NCBI RefSeq assembly: GCF_007827815.1
Contig: NZ_VITH01000017.1
Coordinates: 1-64,000, forward strand
From: Azospirillum brasilense
GTDB lineage: Bacteria; Pseudomonadota; Alphaproteobacteria; Azospirillales; Azospirillaceae
Direction of reading: 5' to 3'
Length of the DNA stretch: 64,000 bases
The notes under the pieces were generated by a model. That model saw only the letters and a program-made list of their open reading frames with translations, made no database searches and was not told where the DNA came from. The translations under genes were made by a program, and so were the position numbers. Positions 1 through 8,583 of this stretch are shown piece by piece. Numbering within the stretch: the stretch's first letter is position 1; each line of letters begins with the position of its first letter.

Positions 1-474
1 TACGGGCTGCACGCCCACGTCTTGCCCGCCGCGGTGCAGGCCCGGCACTGGCAACCGGACATCGCCTTTCCGTCGCTCGCCACCACGCCCGGCTACCTCG
101 ATCTGGGCTTGCCCTGGATCGGCCCGGCGTTCCGCCCGTGGCGCAACTTCGCCTACGAGTGGGGCGACCGGTGGGACGACCTGTCCGACGTGACCGAGGT
201 TCGGCGCAGCGGTCAGGATTTCGTGGACCGCGGCCCGAAGCGCCGCGTCCTGACCTTTGCGTTCAAGGCGCTGACCGAGCCGGAGGCGAAGGTGGCCATG
301 GCCGAGCTGGGGCGCATCGCCGGCACGTCCGGCCAGGTGCTTTTCATCCAGCAGCCGAACGGCCCCTACCAGGGGCGCCAAGCCATCATCGGGCGCCTCG
401 TCGAGGTGAGCCCGATCACCCAGCCCAACTTCGCCCTTTACGAGCGGGTCTTCCAGATCCGTCAAAGCCTGTGA
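1..474 (+). CDS. Phage tail protein, 5' end cut by the window
   Basis: The frame is open from base 1, so the gene probably starts outside the window; the first internal start is a TTG at 22. The visible 150 or so residues are rich in Trp and aromatics in the first half (WIGPAFRPWRNFAYEWGDRWDD) and end with a beta-rich segment (GRLVEVSPITQPNFALYERV), a layout common in small tail structural proteins of siphophage-like prophages. It ends 9 bases before a tail-fibre gene on the same strand, which supports a structural tail role. The exact tail component cannot be told from the sequence. Confidence 0.6.
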   Translation, partial: YGLHAHVLPAAVQARHWQPDIAFPSLATTPGYLDLGLPWIGPAFRPWRNFAYEWGDRWDDLSDVTEVRRSGQDFVDRGPKRRVLTFAFKALTEPEAKVAMAELGRIAGTSGQVLFIQQPNGPYQGRQAIIGRLVEVSPITQPNFALYERVFQIRQSL

Positions 475-483
475 GGAGGCCCC

Positions 484-1101
484 ATGCTCTATGATCGCGT
501 TGAACAGACCTGGAATTTGACCGGGACCGGCCCGCTATCCCTGATCGCGCCGTCCGACGCCAGCCGGCGCAGCTTCGTCCAAGCGGCCGGCAACGGCGCA
601 CAGGTCTTCTACTGCATCGAGACGCTCGACCAGACGCAGTACGAATACGGGATCGGCACCTGCACGGCGGGGTCGCCGGACATCCTGACCCGGACGACGG
701 TGCTGCTGTCCAGCAACGCCAACGCGCTGGTCAACTTCCCGGCCGGAACGAAGCGCGTTTTCAGTTGCCTGCCCGCGGCCCGTTCCGGCATCGGCGCGAC
801 GCCGCTCACCAGCACATGGGCGGCCGGGCTGTCCGGAAATGGATGGCGCCGCGACCCGCTGGGGAAGATCGTGCAGTGGGGCACCAACTCGTTCACCAAT
901 TCCACCCCCTATCAAACGCAGAACATCACCTTTCCAATCCTCTTCCCGGCGGGGCTGTACTGCGTCATCCCGGTTAATGGCGACATCGCAGCCCAGCCAA
1001 ACATGCTGGTCGGCGTCGCCGAGCGCTCGCAATCGTCTTTCAATATTCGGGCCAGCATCACGGGAATATTTCGGGTCGATTGGGAAGCCCGCGGAATTTA
1101 A
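484..1101 (+). CDS. Putative phage tail fibre protein with gp53-like C-terminus
   Basis: This 205-residue protein starts at an ATG preceded by GAGGAGG. Its N-terminal half (about residues 1-100) resembles fibre-attachment regions: a run of short beta segments ending in PAGTKRVFSCLPAAR. The C-terminal part contains GKIVQWGT followed by ITFPILFPAGLYCV, the pattern of gp53-like fibre C-terminal domains, in which a QWG motif is followed by a fP-x-F-P strand. It would act in host recognition at the virion tip. It sits between a tail gene and a DUF4376 gene, the usual fibre neighbourhood. The family assignment is by motif only. Confidence 0.55.
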   Translation: MLYDRVEQTWNLTGTGPLSLIAPSDASRRSFVQAAGNGAQVFYCIETLDQTQYEYGIGTCTAGSPDILTRTTVLLSSNANALVNFPAGTKRVFSCLPAARSGIGATPLTSTWAAGLSGNGWRRDPLGKIVQWGTNSFTNSTPYQTQNITFPILFPAGLYCVIPVNGDIAAQPNMLVGVAERSQSSFNIRASITGIFRVDWEARGI

Positions 1102-1112
1102 GGAGGAAGTCC

Positions 1113-1679
1113 ATGTACTATTTCAGCAACGGCGGCTTCTACCACACCGAAGTGCACGGCGACGCCATTCCGGCCGATGTCGTGCCGGTCACCGACGACG
1201 AGCACGCGGCGCTGTTTGTCGGCCAAAGCGAGGGCAAGGTAATCGTGGCGGACGCCGACGGGCGCCCGGCCCTGGCCGACCCGCCGCCACCACCCGAACG
1301 GACCTTGGACGAGCGGCGCGCGACGGTCGCGGCGGCGGTGGACGCCCTGCGCGACCAGCACATGGCCGAGGGTGCCGAGCATGGCGGCAAGCGCTTTGCC
1401 CTGGATGGCACCAGCCGGACCGACCTGGGCGGGATGGCCACCACGGGGGCGCTGGTGCTGATGGGCGCGCTGGACTGGCCTGCGGACTACGCCACCGGTT
1501 GGATCGCCCTGGACAACACGCGGCTGCCGCTGCCGACGCCGCAGGACGGCATCGCCCTGGCCGCTGCGGTCGCCGGCCGGTACGCCGCGCTGGTGCAGGC
1601 CGCTCGCACCATCAAGGACGCGGTGCTGGCCAGCGACGAACCGGAAGCCATCGACATCACCGCGGGCTGGCCGGAATAG
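1113..1679 (+). CDS. DUF4376-like phage protein
   Basis: The start is the ATG at 1113, 4 bases after an AGGAGGAAGT ribosome binding site; an earlier in-frame start at 1080 would overlap the preceding gene and lacks such a site. The protein has 188 residues. The N-terminal third is small and beta-like, followed by PPPPP and a helical segment (LDERRATVAAAVDALRDQ). The C-terminal part carries the DUF4376 pattern: GGKRFALDGTSRTDL, a W-x-A-x-DN segment (GWIALDNTRLPLP) and a closing helix. Such proteins occur directly after tail fibres in many prophages and may help fibre assembly, which is inference. Confidence 0.6.
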   Translation: MYYFSNGGFYHTEVHGDAIPADVVPVTDDEHAALFVGQSEGKVIVADADGRPALADPPPPPERTLDERRATVAAAVDALRDQHMAEGAEHGGKRFALDGTSRTDLGGMATTGALVLMGALDWPADYATGWIALDNTRLPLPTPQDGIALAAAVAGRYAALVQAARTIKDAVLASDEPEAIDITAGWPE

Positions 1680-1714
1680 GCCGCGACAACACTCCAGCCC
1701 GATCCGTCCGACCC

Positions 1715-1736
1715 GGCGCCCGCGAGGCGCCTTTTC
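1715..1736 (+). terminator. Rho-independent terminator after tail genes
   Basis: GGCGCC (1715-1720) pairs with GGCGCC (1726-1731) around a 5-base loop and is followed by TTTTC. It separates the tail-fibre genes from the lysis-associated small genes. Confidence 0.6.
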
Positions 1737-1775
1737 TATGCCCGCGCCGTGGCGCCGGGCTGCAGGAGACCATCC

Positions 1776-2099
1776 ATGAAGCTGCCCCACGTCGTCGCCC
1801 TGGCCGTCATCGGTACCGGCCTCCCCGCCGCGGTCGCCCTGGCCGACGATCCCACCGTCAACGGGCTCATCGGCTCCACCATCCAGGCCCTGACCGGCGC
1901 GCATCCCTCCGTGCAGGCCGCCGCTATCCTGTCCGCCGCCGGCCTGCTGGGCTGGCGGATGTGGCTGCAGCGCCCGCAGCCGGCCAGCCATTCGATCGAC
2001 GAGGTGTTCGCGCTCCTGAACAGCCTGTCGGAGCGGCTGGACGGGCTGCAGCAGCGCATGGACACTCACATCGATCAGCACGACCGACGGGTGGCGTGA
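1776..2099 (+). CDS. Small membrane protein, possible holin
   Basis: The ATG at 1776 follows a CAGGAGA ribosome binding site. The 107-residue product has an N-terminal hydrophobic segment that could be a signal anchor (about residues 5-22), a second hydrophobic segment around residues 45-63 (AAAILSAAGLLGWRMWL), and a charged coiled-coil-like tail (FALLNSLSERLDGLQQRMDTH). Two membrane passes plus a charged tail, two genes before an endolysin, fit a holin or Rz-like lysis accessory. No family signature is visible, so the lysis role is inferred from size and context. Confidence 0.5.
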   Translation: MKLPHVVALAVIGTGLPAAVALADDPTVNGLIGSTIQALTGAHPSVQAAAILSAAGLLGWRMWLQRPQPASHSIDEVFALLNSLSERLDGLQQRMDTHIDQHDRRVA

Positions 2100-2275
2100 T
2101 GCCGGAGCCGGCCACCCAACCCGACGCCCAGGCGGTCGCCGACAAGGCCCTGGCCGACTGCGAGGGCAGCAAGGACGACGCGCTCCTGCTGCTGGCGCAC
2201 CTCCTCATCAACGCGTGCCGGGGCATGTGCTCCGGCTTCCAGCGGATCGGGGCGGCTCGGCGGCCTGCCAGCTGA
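2099..2275 (+). CDS. Small hypothetical phage protein, translationally coupled
   Basis: The ATG overlaps the stop of the upstream membrane protein (TGATG), so translation is probably coupled. The 58-residue product has one amphipathic to hydrophobic helix (KDDALLLLAHLLINACRGMC) and a basic tail. No family recognised. Its place between a holin-like gene and the endolysin suggests a part in the lysis cassette. Confidence 0.45.
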   Translation: MPEPATQPDAQAVADKALADCEGSKDDALLLLAHLLINACRGMCSGFQRIGAARRPAS

Positions 2276-2422
2276 CCACCCTCTATCGGTGCCCGGCGCG
2301 CCGGCAAAAGAATGGCGGCCACAGAGAGCCGCCAAGGTTCAGCTAATTCCTGCCGTGGATAGCAGATCGCGCGACGGTAGACGCGTCGGCTCTTTAAAAC
2401 AATTCCAATGAGGAAGTAACCC

Positions 2423-3265
2423 ATGAACACCACGCTCTCCGGCGCGGCCGAAGCCGTGCGCCTGCCCATCGTCGTCGGCGCCGCGCGCCCGCTCGGCCCG
2501 AACGACATCGCCGCCGCCGCCGCCGCCCTTGGTGTCGAGGAGGCAGCCTATCGTGCCGTCCTGATCGTGGAGACCGGCGGCCGCAGCGCCTACCGGCCCG
2601 ACGGCCGCATGCCGATCCTGTTCGAGGCCCACATCGCCTACCGCCTCAATGGCGGCGTGACGGTGCCTGGTCTGGCGGAACGAAGCTGGGACCGCGGCCT
2701 CTACTCCAGCACGGCGGCCGGCGAATACGACCGGCTCACCCGGGCCTGCCAGCACCGGGCCATCGGGCCGGCGGTCGCCCTGAAGGCGGCGTCCTGGGGA
2801 ATGCCGCAGATCCTGGGCAGCAACCATGCCCTCTGCGGTTTCGGCGACGTCGAGAGCTTCGTCCGGGCCATGGCGGACAGCGCCGTCGCCCAACTCGCCG
2901 CCTTTAACTCGTTCGTCACGGCGCGCGGTCTGCTGCCGGCCCTGCGGAGCAAGCGCTGGTCCGACTTCGCCCGAGGCTACAACGGGACGGCCTTCGCCGC
3001 GAACGCCTACGACGAGAAGCTCGCCGGCGCCTATCAGCGGGTCCGAGGCGCCGCGGGCGACGGCGCGCTGGGGATCGGCGACGTCGGGCCGGACGTGGCC
3101 GCCTTGCAGCGGGCGCTCCAGCGCTGTGGCTTCCCAGTCATCGTGGAGGACGGCGACTTCGGCCGGCGGACAGCCAACGCGGTCGAGCAGGTCCAGGCCG
3201 TGTACCGGCTGCCGGTTACCGGGCGGGTGGACACGCGGACAGCTATCGCGCTGGGGCTGGTGTGA
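2423..3265 (+). CDS. Phage endolysin: N-acetylmuramidase plus peptidoglycan-binding domain
   Basis: The 280-residue enzyme would cut the glycan strand of peptidoglycan at the end of phage growth. Residues about 20-200 match the N-acetylmuramidase (DUF3380) layout: a likely catalytic Glu in VETGGRSAYRPDGR, then ILFEAHIAYR, and the signature ASWGMPQILGSNH. Residues about 213-280 form a PG_binding_1 domain (VGPDVAALQRALQRCGF, then DGDFGRRTANAVEQVQ). There is no signal peptide, so export needs a holin. The ATG at 2423 follows GAGGAAG. Family membership is clear from the motifs; substrate preference is inferred from the family. Confidence 0.88.
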   Translation: MNTTLSGAAEAVRLPIVVGAARPLGPNDIAAAAAALGVEEAAYRAVLIVETGGRSAYRPDGRMPILFEAHIAYRLNGGVTVPGLAERSWDRGLYSSTAAGEYDRLTRACQHRAIGPAVALKAASWGMPQILGSNHALCGFGDVESFVRAMADSAVAQLAAFNSFVTARGLLPALRSKRWSDFARGYNGTAFAANAYDEKLAGAYQRVRGAAGDGALGIGDVGPDVAALQRALQRCGFPVIVEDGDFGRRTANAVEQVQAVYRLPVTGRVDTRTAIALGLV

Positions 3266-3584
3266 TGAGGTGGTGGGTGATGGGTAAGACAACCGACGAG
3301 GGTGGGAGACGGTGACTGGGAATGTTCCGTTTGTAGTCGGACGGGTTCGGTGGGTCCGATGCGGCGGACGCCCCTTGCTGCCCCTCTCGGAAAAGCCTGC
3401 ATAATCCACATGAGCCCCATCGCGTCGCAACGTGACCGTCTGCATCCTGGAGATGTTAAGGTTAACGTCATCTATTATTTTTTGGTGCCATATAAGGAAG
3501 TATTTTGATTCGAGGTAGATATGAGTAAATTAGTGCCCTTATATGGACGCTATAAGCTCAATATACCTTTAAAAGGGGCTCGTT
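3266..3584 (+). other. AT-rich intergenic leader before the RTX gene
   Basis: There is no convincing gene. Composition falls sharply from about 3460 onward, with T-runs and ATATAAGG-like stretches. This is where a promoter for the RTX gene would be expected. An AAAAGGGG ribosome binding site lies 6 bases before the RTX ATG. No -35/-10 pair could be chosen with confidence. Confidence 0.5.
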
Positions 3585-6500
3585 ATGGCTTCGCCGCTCA
3601 ACCCAGTTGGCACGTCAATCGTGGGAACGAACAATAACGACACGCTGACCGGTTCGAGCAGCGACGACATTCTCCTGGGATTGCTGGGGGCTGACCGGCT
3701 CGTGGGGGGCGCCGGAAACGATACGCTTCGCGGTGGACTCGGCACCGACGCTATGGATGGTGGTGCAGGCGACGACTGGCTGGTTGTCGCCGATACCTTC
3801 CAAGGATCGGAAAACTCCGGCTACGCGGAGTCGTATGTCGGAGGGAGTGGCTACGACGTCATTCTGGCGGCGGGAAATCTTGCCAACTCCACAATGGAGG
3901 GGATTGAAGAGATTCAGCACTTCGGAGGCAATCTCATTCTGCCTTCGACCCTGCCGTCTGAGCTTCGTCTTGTCCGTCCTTTTAAGGCGGAAACTGTCGA
4001 AGCGATCACGGTCGGCTACGGAACCGACGGCATCACTGACCTGTCCCAAGTGACGGTGGAGCGGATTCGGGAAATCAGGGTCGCAGGCAAGGGCGTGATG
4101 GGCACGGCCGGTGCGGACCTGATCATGAATTACAGCACCGACACGGGGCCGACCCTGCAGGGCGGCGCCGGGAACGACACGGTTTTCAGCAGCTTCAGCG
4201 GAAGCGGCGGCCGCGAGATCCTGCTCGACGGTGGCGACGGCGACGATCTTATCGTGCACTTCGCCGGTGGGGCCCCCACCGTCCAGGGGACGATTGTCGG
4301 TGGAGCCGGTTACGACACGCTGTTCCTGAACACCGGAACGTTCCTCGGGACCGTCAGCGGCGTCGAGGAAGCTTTGGGAAGCCTGTCGCTGACGCCTGCC
4401 GAGTTCGCCAACATCCCCCTTTACCGCGGAAGTTCGAGTTTCGACCGGCTGACGCTGGCGTCCGCCGGGTCTGCGGACTTCAGCGCGGTAACCTTGAAGT
4501 CGATTGAGGAAATTGCCGGTAGCAATGGAAACGACACCATCATCGGTTCTGCAGGGGCCGACTCGATCAACGGGGGGCGGGGCGCGGACTTGCTGCAGGG
4601 GGGCAACGGTGACGACAGCTTGGTCGGAGGCGGCGGAAGCGACACGCTGGACGGCGGAGAAGGAATTGACACCGCGGTGTTCCCGCAAACTCTGGAAATC
4701 GTACCGGGCACTCGCCGCTACCAGATCACAGTGTCCGGATCGGATGTGATTGTCACCGGAGCGGACAGCTCAGGCAACAACAGCGTCGTGACGCTGCGCA
4801 ATATCGAACGCCTGCAATTCAGGAATGACATCTACGATCTGAACCTGCAGCTCCTCGGCTCGGCACAGACGCTAACGGGCACCGGACTGTCGGAAACGCT
4901 GACAGGTGGCGCGTTTTCCGACGTTCTGCACAGCAACGGCGGAAACGATTCCCTGATCGGGGGAGACGGCGACGACACACTCAATGGACACGTCGGAAAC
5001 GATACGTTGATCGGTGGCGCCGGCAACGACCGCTTGGCGGATTACCCCGGCGGCCTGCTGGGTGGCGGCATCAACCTGCTGGATGGGGGAGCCGGCGACG
5101 ACATCTTTGAGCTATCCGGAAAGTCGACGGATTTGCCGGACACCGTGCGAGGCGGATCCGGCTATGATGTGCTGATAATAAACGGTGGCTATGCCTCCCA
5201 CGTGATTGTCGAGGATGTGGAGGAACTGCAACTTTCCGCCAATCAGTTTGTCAGGATGTCGCCTGATGTCATCAATGGCTTCTCGGCGATTATCAGTGCC
5301 CGCTCCTCTGGCTACATCCAGCCGATTAGCACGATTGAGCTTGCCCAGGCGGGATTGGTGGATCTGTCGGGCAAGACGGTCCTGCTCGGCACTCTGCGGG
5401 GCTCGGGGCTTGCCGATACTCTGATTGCGCCCTCCACCGGAGGAGTCACACTGGATGGGGCGGAAGGCAACGATACCCTCACCGGTGGCGAAGGCAACGA
5501 CACACTGATTGGCGGGTTCGGGACCGACTCCCTGTCGGGCGGGGCCGGCGATGACCGGTTCATTCTCACGTTTCGCGATGCTGGTTTGGCGGAAACCATC
5601 GAAGGCGGATCTGGACACGATGTCCTTAGCCTCTTCGGTGGTGACGACCCTGTCGACAAGTTGCCGTCGGGGACCGCCGATGACTTCTCGCACCTCACTG
5701 TCGGCGCGGTGGAGGAATTGTGGATTGGCAGCGACGCCTACGGCGGCAACATCAGCCTGTTGCTGCACCCGGACACCTTAGGCAACTTTGTCCGGTTTGT
5801 GGATGCAACGCAGGAGGTGAACAACAACGACTACACGCCGATCACCCTGCGCTTTTCAGCCTCCGGCACCCTCGACCTGTCAGGGACGGAATTGCTGGGT
5901 GATTTCCGCTTCGTCGGGGCAGCAGGCGCCGACACCATCACCGGGTCCACAGGCTCGGACATCCTGAGTGGCGGTTCCGGTGACGACCGCTTTGCTGGTG
6001 GAGGTGGGCGGGATTCGCTGAGCGGCGATTCCGGTGACGATCGCCTGGAGGGCGGCGACGGCGATGACACGCTGCTCGGCGGCGCCGGCAATGACACGCT
6101 GGTCGGCGGCAGCGGCACCGACGTGGCGGTGTTCAATGGTGCCTATGCCAACTATGAAATCACGCGCGATGGCGGCACGCTCACGGTACGCGACAAGATT
6201 GGGAGCAACGGCACCGACACCCTATCCGGCATCGAGCAGCTTACCTTCAGTGACCGTACAATCGCAGCCCCGACCGGGCCGGCTCCGCGGCTGGACTTTG
6301 ACGGGAACGGTCGTGCGGACCTTGTGTGGCAGAACGCACAGGGCGGCCTGACGCTGTGGTCGATGAACGGGGCGCAGGCGACGGCGACCTTCATGGGCGA
6401 CGCCGGTTCCACCGACTGGCGGCCGGCCGGCTTCAAGGACTTCTCCGGCGACGGCAAGGCGGACATCCTGTGGCGCTCGCAGTCGGCGGGCATCATGTCG

Positions 6501-7184
6501 CTGTGGACGATGGACGGCCAGGGCGGCGTGGCGGCGGTCAGCGCGGTCGGCGATCCCGGCTCGACCGACTGGCAGGTGGCGGCCACCCAGGACTTCACCG
6601 GCGACGGCCAGACCGACATCCTGTGGCGCTCCGCCTCGCAGGGCATCATGTCGCTGTGGACGATGAACGGCACGAGCGTGGCGGCGGTCAGCGCGGTCGG
6701 CGATCCGGGGTCCACCGACTGGCAGATCGCCGCGGTGGAGGACTTCTCCGGCGACGGCCGGCCGGACATCCTGTGGCGCTCGGCCTCGCAGGGCAACATG
6801 TCGCTGTGGACGATGAACGGCACCCAGGTGTCCAAGGTCAGCGTGGTCGGCGACCCCGGCTCGCTCGACTGGCAGATCGCCGGCACCGCCGACTTCACCG
6901 GCGACGGCCAGACCGACATCCTGTGGCGCTCGCAGAGCACCGGCACGATGTCGCTGTGGGAGATGCACGGCACCGACGTCTTCAAGGTGCAGCCCGTCGG
7001 CGACCCCGGCTCGACCGACTGGCAGATCGCCAAGCTCGACGACTTCACCGGCGACGGCCAGACCGACATTCTCTGGCGCTCGCAGAGCAGTGGGACGCTG
7101 TCCCTGTGGAGCATGAACGGTATCACCGTCCAGTCCGCACAAATGATGGATGCCGCACCTCAGCAGGGTTGGAGCTTGCTCTAA
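3585..7184 (+). CDS. Large RTX-type calcium-binding protein with C-terminal FG-GAP repeats
   Basis: This 1,199-residue protein has no classical signal peptide. Blocks of RTX nonapeptides (GGxGxDxLx) occur at about residues 12-65, 195-215, 315-355, 435-490, 625-660 and 785-850, for example GGAGNDTLRGG and GGDGDDTLLGGAGNDTL. Such repeats bind calcium in parallel beta rolls after type I secretion. From about residue 895 to the end there are six to seven FG-GAP/VCBS-like units of the form DFTGDGQTDILWR followed by MSLWTMNG, probably a beta-propeller. The likely role is adhesion or a surface structure; no toxin or protease catalytic motif is visible. No type I secretion genes lie nearby. The N-terminal part uses less GC-rich codons than the FG-GAP part, suggesting a mosaic origin. 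Confidence 0.85.
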   Translation: MASPLNPVGTSIVGTNNNDTLTGSSSDDILLGLLGADRLVGGAGNDTLRGGLGTDAMDGGAGDDWLVVADTFQGSENSGYAESYVGGSGYDVILAAGNLANSTMEGIEEIQHFGGNLILPSTLPSELRLVRPFKAETVEAITVGYGTDGITDLSQVTVERIREIRVAGKGVMGTAGADLIMNYSTDTGPTLQGGAGNDTVFSSFSGSGGREILLDGGDGDDLIVHFAGGAPTVQGTIVGGAGYDTLFLNTGTFLGTVSGVEEALGSLSLTPAEFANIPLYRGSSSFDRLTLASAGSADFSAVTLKSIEEIAGSNGNDTIIGSAGADSINGGRGADLLQGGNGDDSLVGGGGSDTLDGGEGIDTAVFPQTLEIVPGTRRYQITVSGSDVIVTGADSSGNNSVVTLRNIERLQFRNDIYDLNLQLLGSAQTLTGTGLSETLTGGAFSDVLHSNGGNDSLIGGDGDDTLNGHVGNDTLIGGAGNDRLADYPGGLLGGGINLLDGGAGDDIFELSGKSTDLPDTVRGGSGYDVLIINGGYASHVIVEDVEELQLSANQFVRMSPDVINGFSAIISARSSGYIQPISTIELAQAGLVDLSGKTVLLGTLRGSGLADTLIAPSTGGVTLDGAEGNDTLTGGEGNDTLIGGFGTDSLSGGAGDDRFILTFRDAGLAETIEGGSGHDVLSLFGGDDPVDKLPSGTADDFSHLTVGAVEELWIGSDAYGGNISLLLHPDTLGNFVRFVDATQEVNNNDYTPITLRFSASGTLDLSGTELLGDFRFVGAAGADTITGSTGSDILSGGSGDDRFAGGGGRDSLSGDSGDDRLEGGDGDDTLLGGAGNDTLVGGSGTDVAVFNGAYANYEITRDGGTLTVRDKIGSNGTDTLSGIEQLTFSDRTIAAPTGPAPRLDFDGNGRADLVWQNAQGGLTLWSMNGAQATATFMGDAGSTDWRPAGFKDFSGDGKADILWRSQSAGIMSLWTMDGQGGVAAVSAVGDPGSTDWQVAATQDFTGDGQTDILWRSASQGIMSLWTMNGTSVAAVSAVGDPGSTDWQIAAVEDFSGDGRPDILWRSASQGNMSLWTMNGTQVSKVSVVGDPGSLDWQIAGTADFTGDGQTDILWRSQSTGTMSLWEMHGTDVFKVQPVGDPGSTDWQIAKLDDFTGDGQTDILWRSQSSGTLSLWSMNGITVQSAQMMDAAPQQGWSLL
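6285..7130 (+). repeat. Tandem FG-GAP coding repeats
   Basis: About six in-frame units of roughly 150 bp follow one another, with blocks such as GGCGACGGCCAGACCGACAT (around 6600, 6900 and 7050) almost unchanged between copies. The near identity points to recent expansion or gene conversion inside the RTX gene. Confidence 0.75.
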
Positions 7185-7295
7185 AGGTGCCCTGCAGGGA
7201 CTGGTCTCATTAAGTTAGATCCCGGTCCCCGACAAGAAGCGTCCGAACACGTAGTTGATAAAGGCCGTCCCAAACCGAGCGACCTTCCTCACTTC

Positions 7296-7332
7296 AAGCC
7301 GCCCGGCATCCCGCCCGGCGGCTTTCCCTTTT
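7296..7332 (+). terminator. Terminator after RTX gene (module copy 1)
   Basis: AAGCCGCC (7296-7303) pairs with GGCGGCTT (7317-7324), followed by a T/C-rich tail. The remaining 7185-7598 intergenic DNA holds only this hairpin and the decayed small gene described next. Confidence 0.6.
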
Positions 7333-7344
7333 TCCTGTGCCCCT

Positions 7345-7486
7345 ATACCCGAGATCCTCAGCCCCAAGCTGGTCCGCCATCCAGTTCGGGCGCGGGATCT
7401 ACGCTACGGTGAATGGTGTCATGAAGGAACTCGACGGACTCAAGAAGCGCCGGGCGGCGGAGAAGGCGATGTTCGAGGCCGACTGA
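7345..7486 (+). pseudogene. Decayed copy of a small phage gene
   Basis: The DNA aligns with the intact small gene at 8389: codons for EILSPKLVR are conserved against ELLSPKLVR, and both copies follow a terminator hairpin and a CCTTTTTCC-like stretch. Here the start codon is ATA instead of ATG. A shift of frame after the LVR codons is needed to join the rest (IQFGRGIYATVNGVMKELDG, then a Lys/Arg-rich helix ending EAD). The second part is more complete than in the copy at 8389. I read it as a relic of a 45-residue or so phage protein of unknown function. Confidence 0.5.
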
Positions 7487-7598
7487 TTTTTGGACGGATA
7501 TCGCGTTGGGGGTGGCGTGTCAGAAGGCCGGCAGTTCGACAAGCGATAGTGCTCAGCGGTACGGCGCGTGATAGAAAATTGAGCCTACCTCGTGCGAG

Positions 7599-8288
7599 AT
7601 GAGAATGAGAACGCCTCCAGCTTTTGTAGCTTCCCGAAACGTCTTTTTCGGGCTGATGTCACTACTCTCCATTGTGGCTCTGACTGCACCGGCGGCTGCG
7701 GAACCGGCCTACGGTTTCGCACCAGGGGACACACTGCCGATCTTCACATTCCACGGCGAGGACGGTGTGCGTCACACAACGGCGGAGTTTCGTGGCAAGT
7801 GGTTCCTTTTCAAGCGGGGAGCCGAATGGTGCATGCCGTGCATCGGAGAGCGGCCATCGGTCGAGAGCTTCATGAAGGCCCACCCTGATGTGCCTGTCGT
7901 AATGATCGTTTCCCCGCGTCCCAGCGAGACCGACCTGGAAGGGGCGTTCCAACGCGACCTGAACTATCAGCGGCGTAAGGGGCTGCGTACGGACTACATT
8001 GCCGTGTCTGACAGCCGCGACCCAGCACCCCGCGACCTTCCATCGCCGAAGTCCGTCACCGACCTCCCGTTGACTGTCGTCGTCGATCCGCAGGGCGTTA
8101 TCGCCGCGTTGTGGACCAGCACGTACCAATACCAACGCCACTTCATGAGGCATGGGATCGTCGGCAAGGCTGAACCAGAGTTCCGGGACTACGTCGAGGC
8201 TTTGCTTTCGTGTAAGGGAGCTAAAGGGGTGGCTGTAACCTCCACGGCGCTGGAGATTGCGAAGTCGTTCGACGCTTCCTGTTCATGA
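7599..8288 (+). CDS. Exported thioredoxin-fold (TlpA/redoxin-like) protein
   Basis: The 229-residue product has a signal peptide (about residues 1-34, ending APAAAEP). It is followed by a thioredoxin-like domain with GDTLPIFTFHGEDG, a redox centre WCMPC (about residue 76-80) and a cis-Pro-like strand DLPLTVVVDPQG. It should act in the periplasm as a disulfide reductase or isomerase. The annotated start is the ATG in the CGAGATGAGAATGAG region; a downstream Met is also possible. The last 25 residues lie beyond the usual domain. It stands alone as an accessory cargo gene between two copies of a small phage module. Partner proteins are unknown. Confidence 0.75.
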   Translation: MRMRTPPAFVASRNVFFGLMSLLSIVALTAPAAAEPAYGFAPGDTLPIFTFHGEDGVRHTTAEFRGKWFLFKRGAEWCMPCIGERPSVESFMKAHPDVPVVMIVSPRPSETDLEGAFQRDLNYQRRKGLRTDYIAVSDSRDPAPRDLPSPKSVTDLPLTVVVDPQGVIAALWTSTYQYQRHFMRHGIVGKAEPEFRDYVEALLSCKGAKGVAVTSTALEIAKSFDASCS

Positions 8289-8342
8289 CGTAGGGCCGCC
8301 TCGACCACCAGTCCAGCATCGCCGGTCAGCCCCGTAAACCCC

Positions 8343-8376
8343 GCCCGCCCGGACCTCCGCGGCGGGCTTTTCCTTT
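8343..8376 (+). terminator. Terminator after redoxin-like gene (module copy 2)
   Basis: GCCCGCC (8343-8349) pairs with GGCGGGC (8361-8367), followed by TTTTCCTTTTCC. It is homologous in sequence and position to the hairpin at 7296. Confidence 0.65.
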
Positions 8377-8388
8377 TCCGGAGTCCCC

Positions 8389-8478
8389 ATGACCGAACTC
8401 CTCAGCCCGAAGCTGGTCCGCCGCCAGTACGGCAAAGCCTCCTGGGCAGGTGCCGCGCGCCAGATCGCACTGAAATGA
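8389..8478 (+). CDS. Very small phage-like ORF (module copy 2)
   Basis: An ATG at 8389, after CCGGAGTCCCC, opens a 29-residue frame beginning MTELLSPKLVRRQYGKAS. It shares its first nine or so codons with the decayed copy at 7345 and differs afterwards, so it may itself be a 3'-truncated gene. No function is known. The rest of 8289-8583 has no other gene that I can support. Confidence 0.35.
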   Translation: MTELLSPKLVRRQYGKASWAGAARQIALK

Positions 8479-8583
8479 ATAGCAGCCTACGGGAAGTAAG
8501 CTGCCACCCATATTGGACCAGCAATCTGATTATGGTGCGCGGCTCAAAACTAACCTCCGCACCGGTTGATCATCCTGTTTCGC

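Noticed and set aside
3600..7180. Repeated DNA that could be mistaken for a CRISPR array or minisatellite
   Set aside because: The repeats are in-frame RTX and FG-GAP codon repeats without uniform unit-spacer structure or nearby cas genes.
3585..7184. RTX toxin or protease call
   Set aside because: No lipase, protease or adenylate cyclase catalytic motif and no hydrophobic pore-forming region; only calcium-binding repeats and FG-GAP units are visible.
7255..7602. A 115-codon plus-strand frame after the RTX gene
   Set aside because: It runs through a terminator and the decayed module in the wrong frame; no ribosome binding site.
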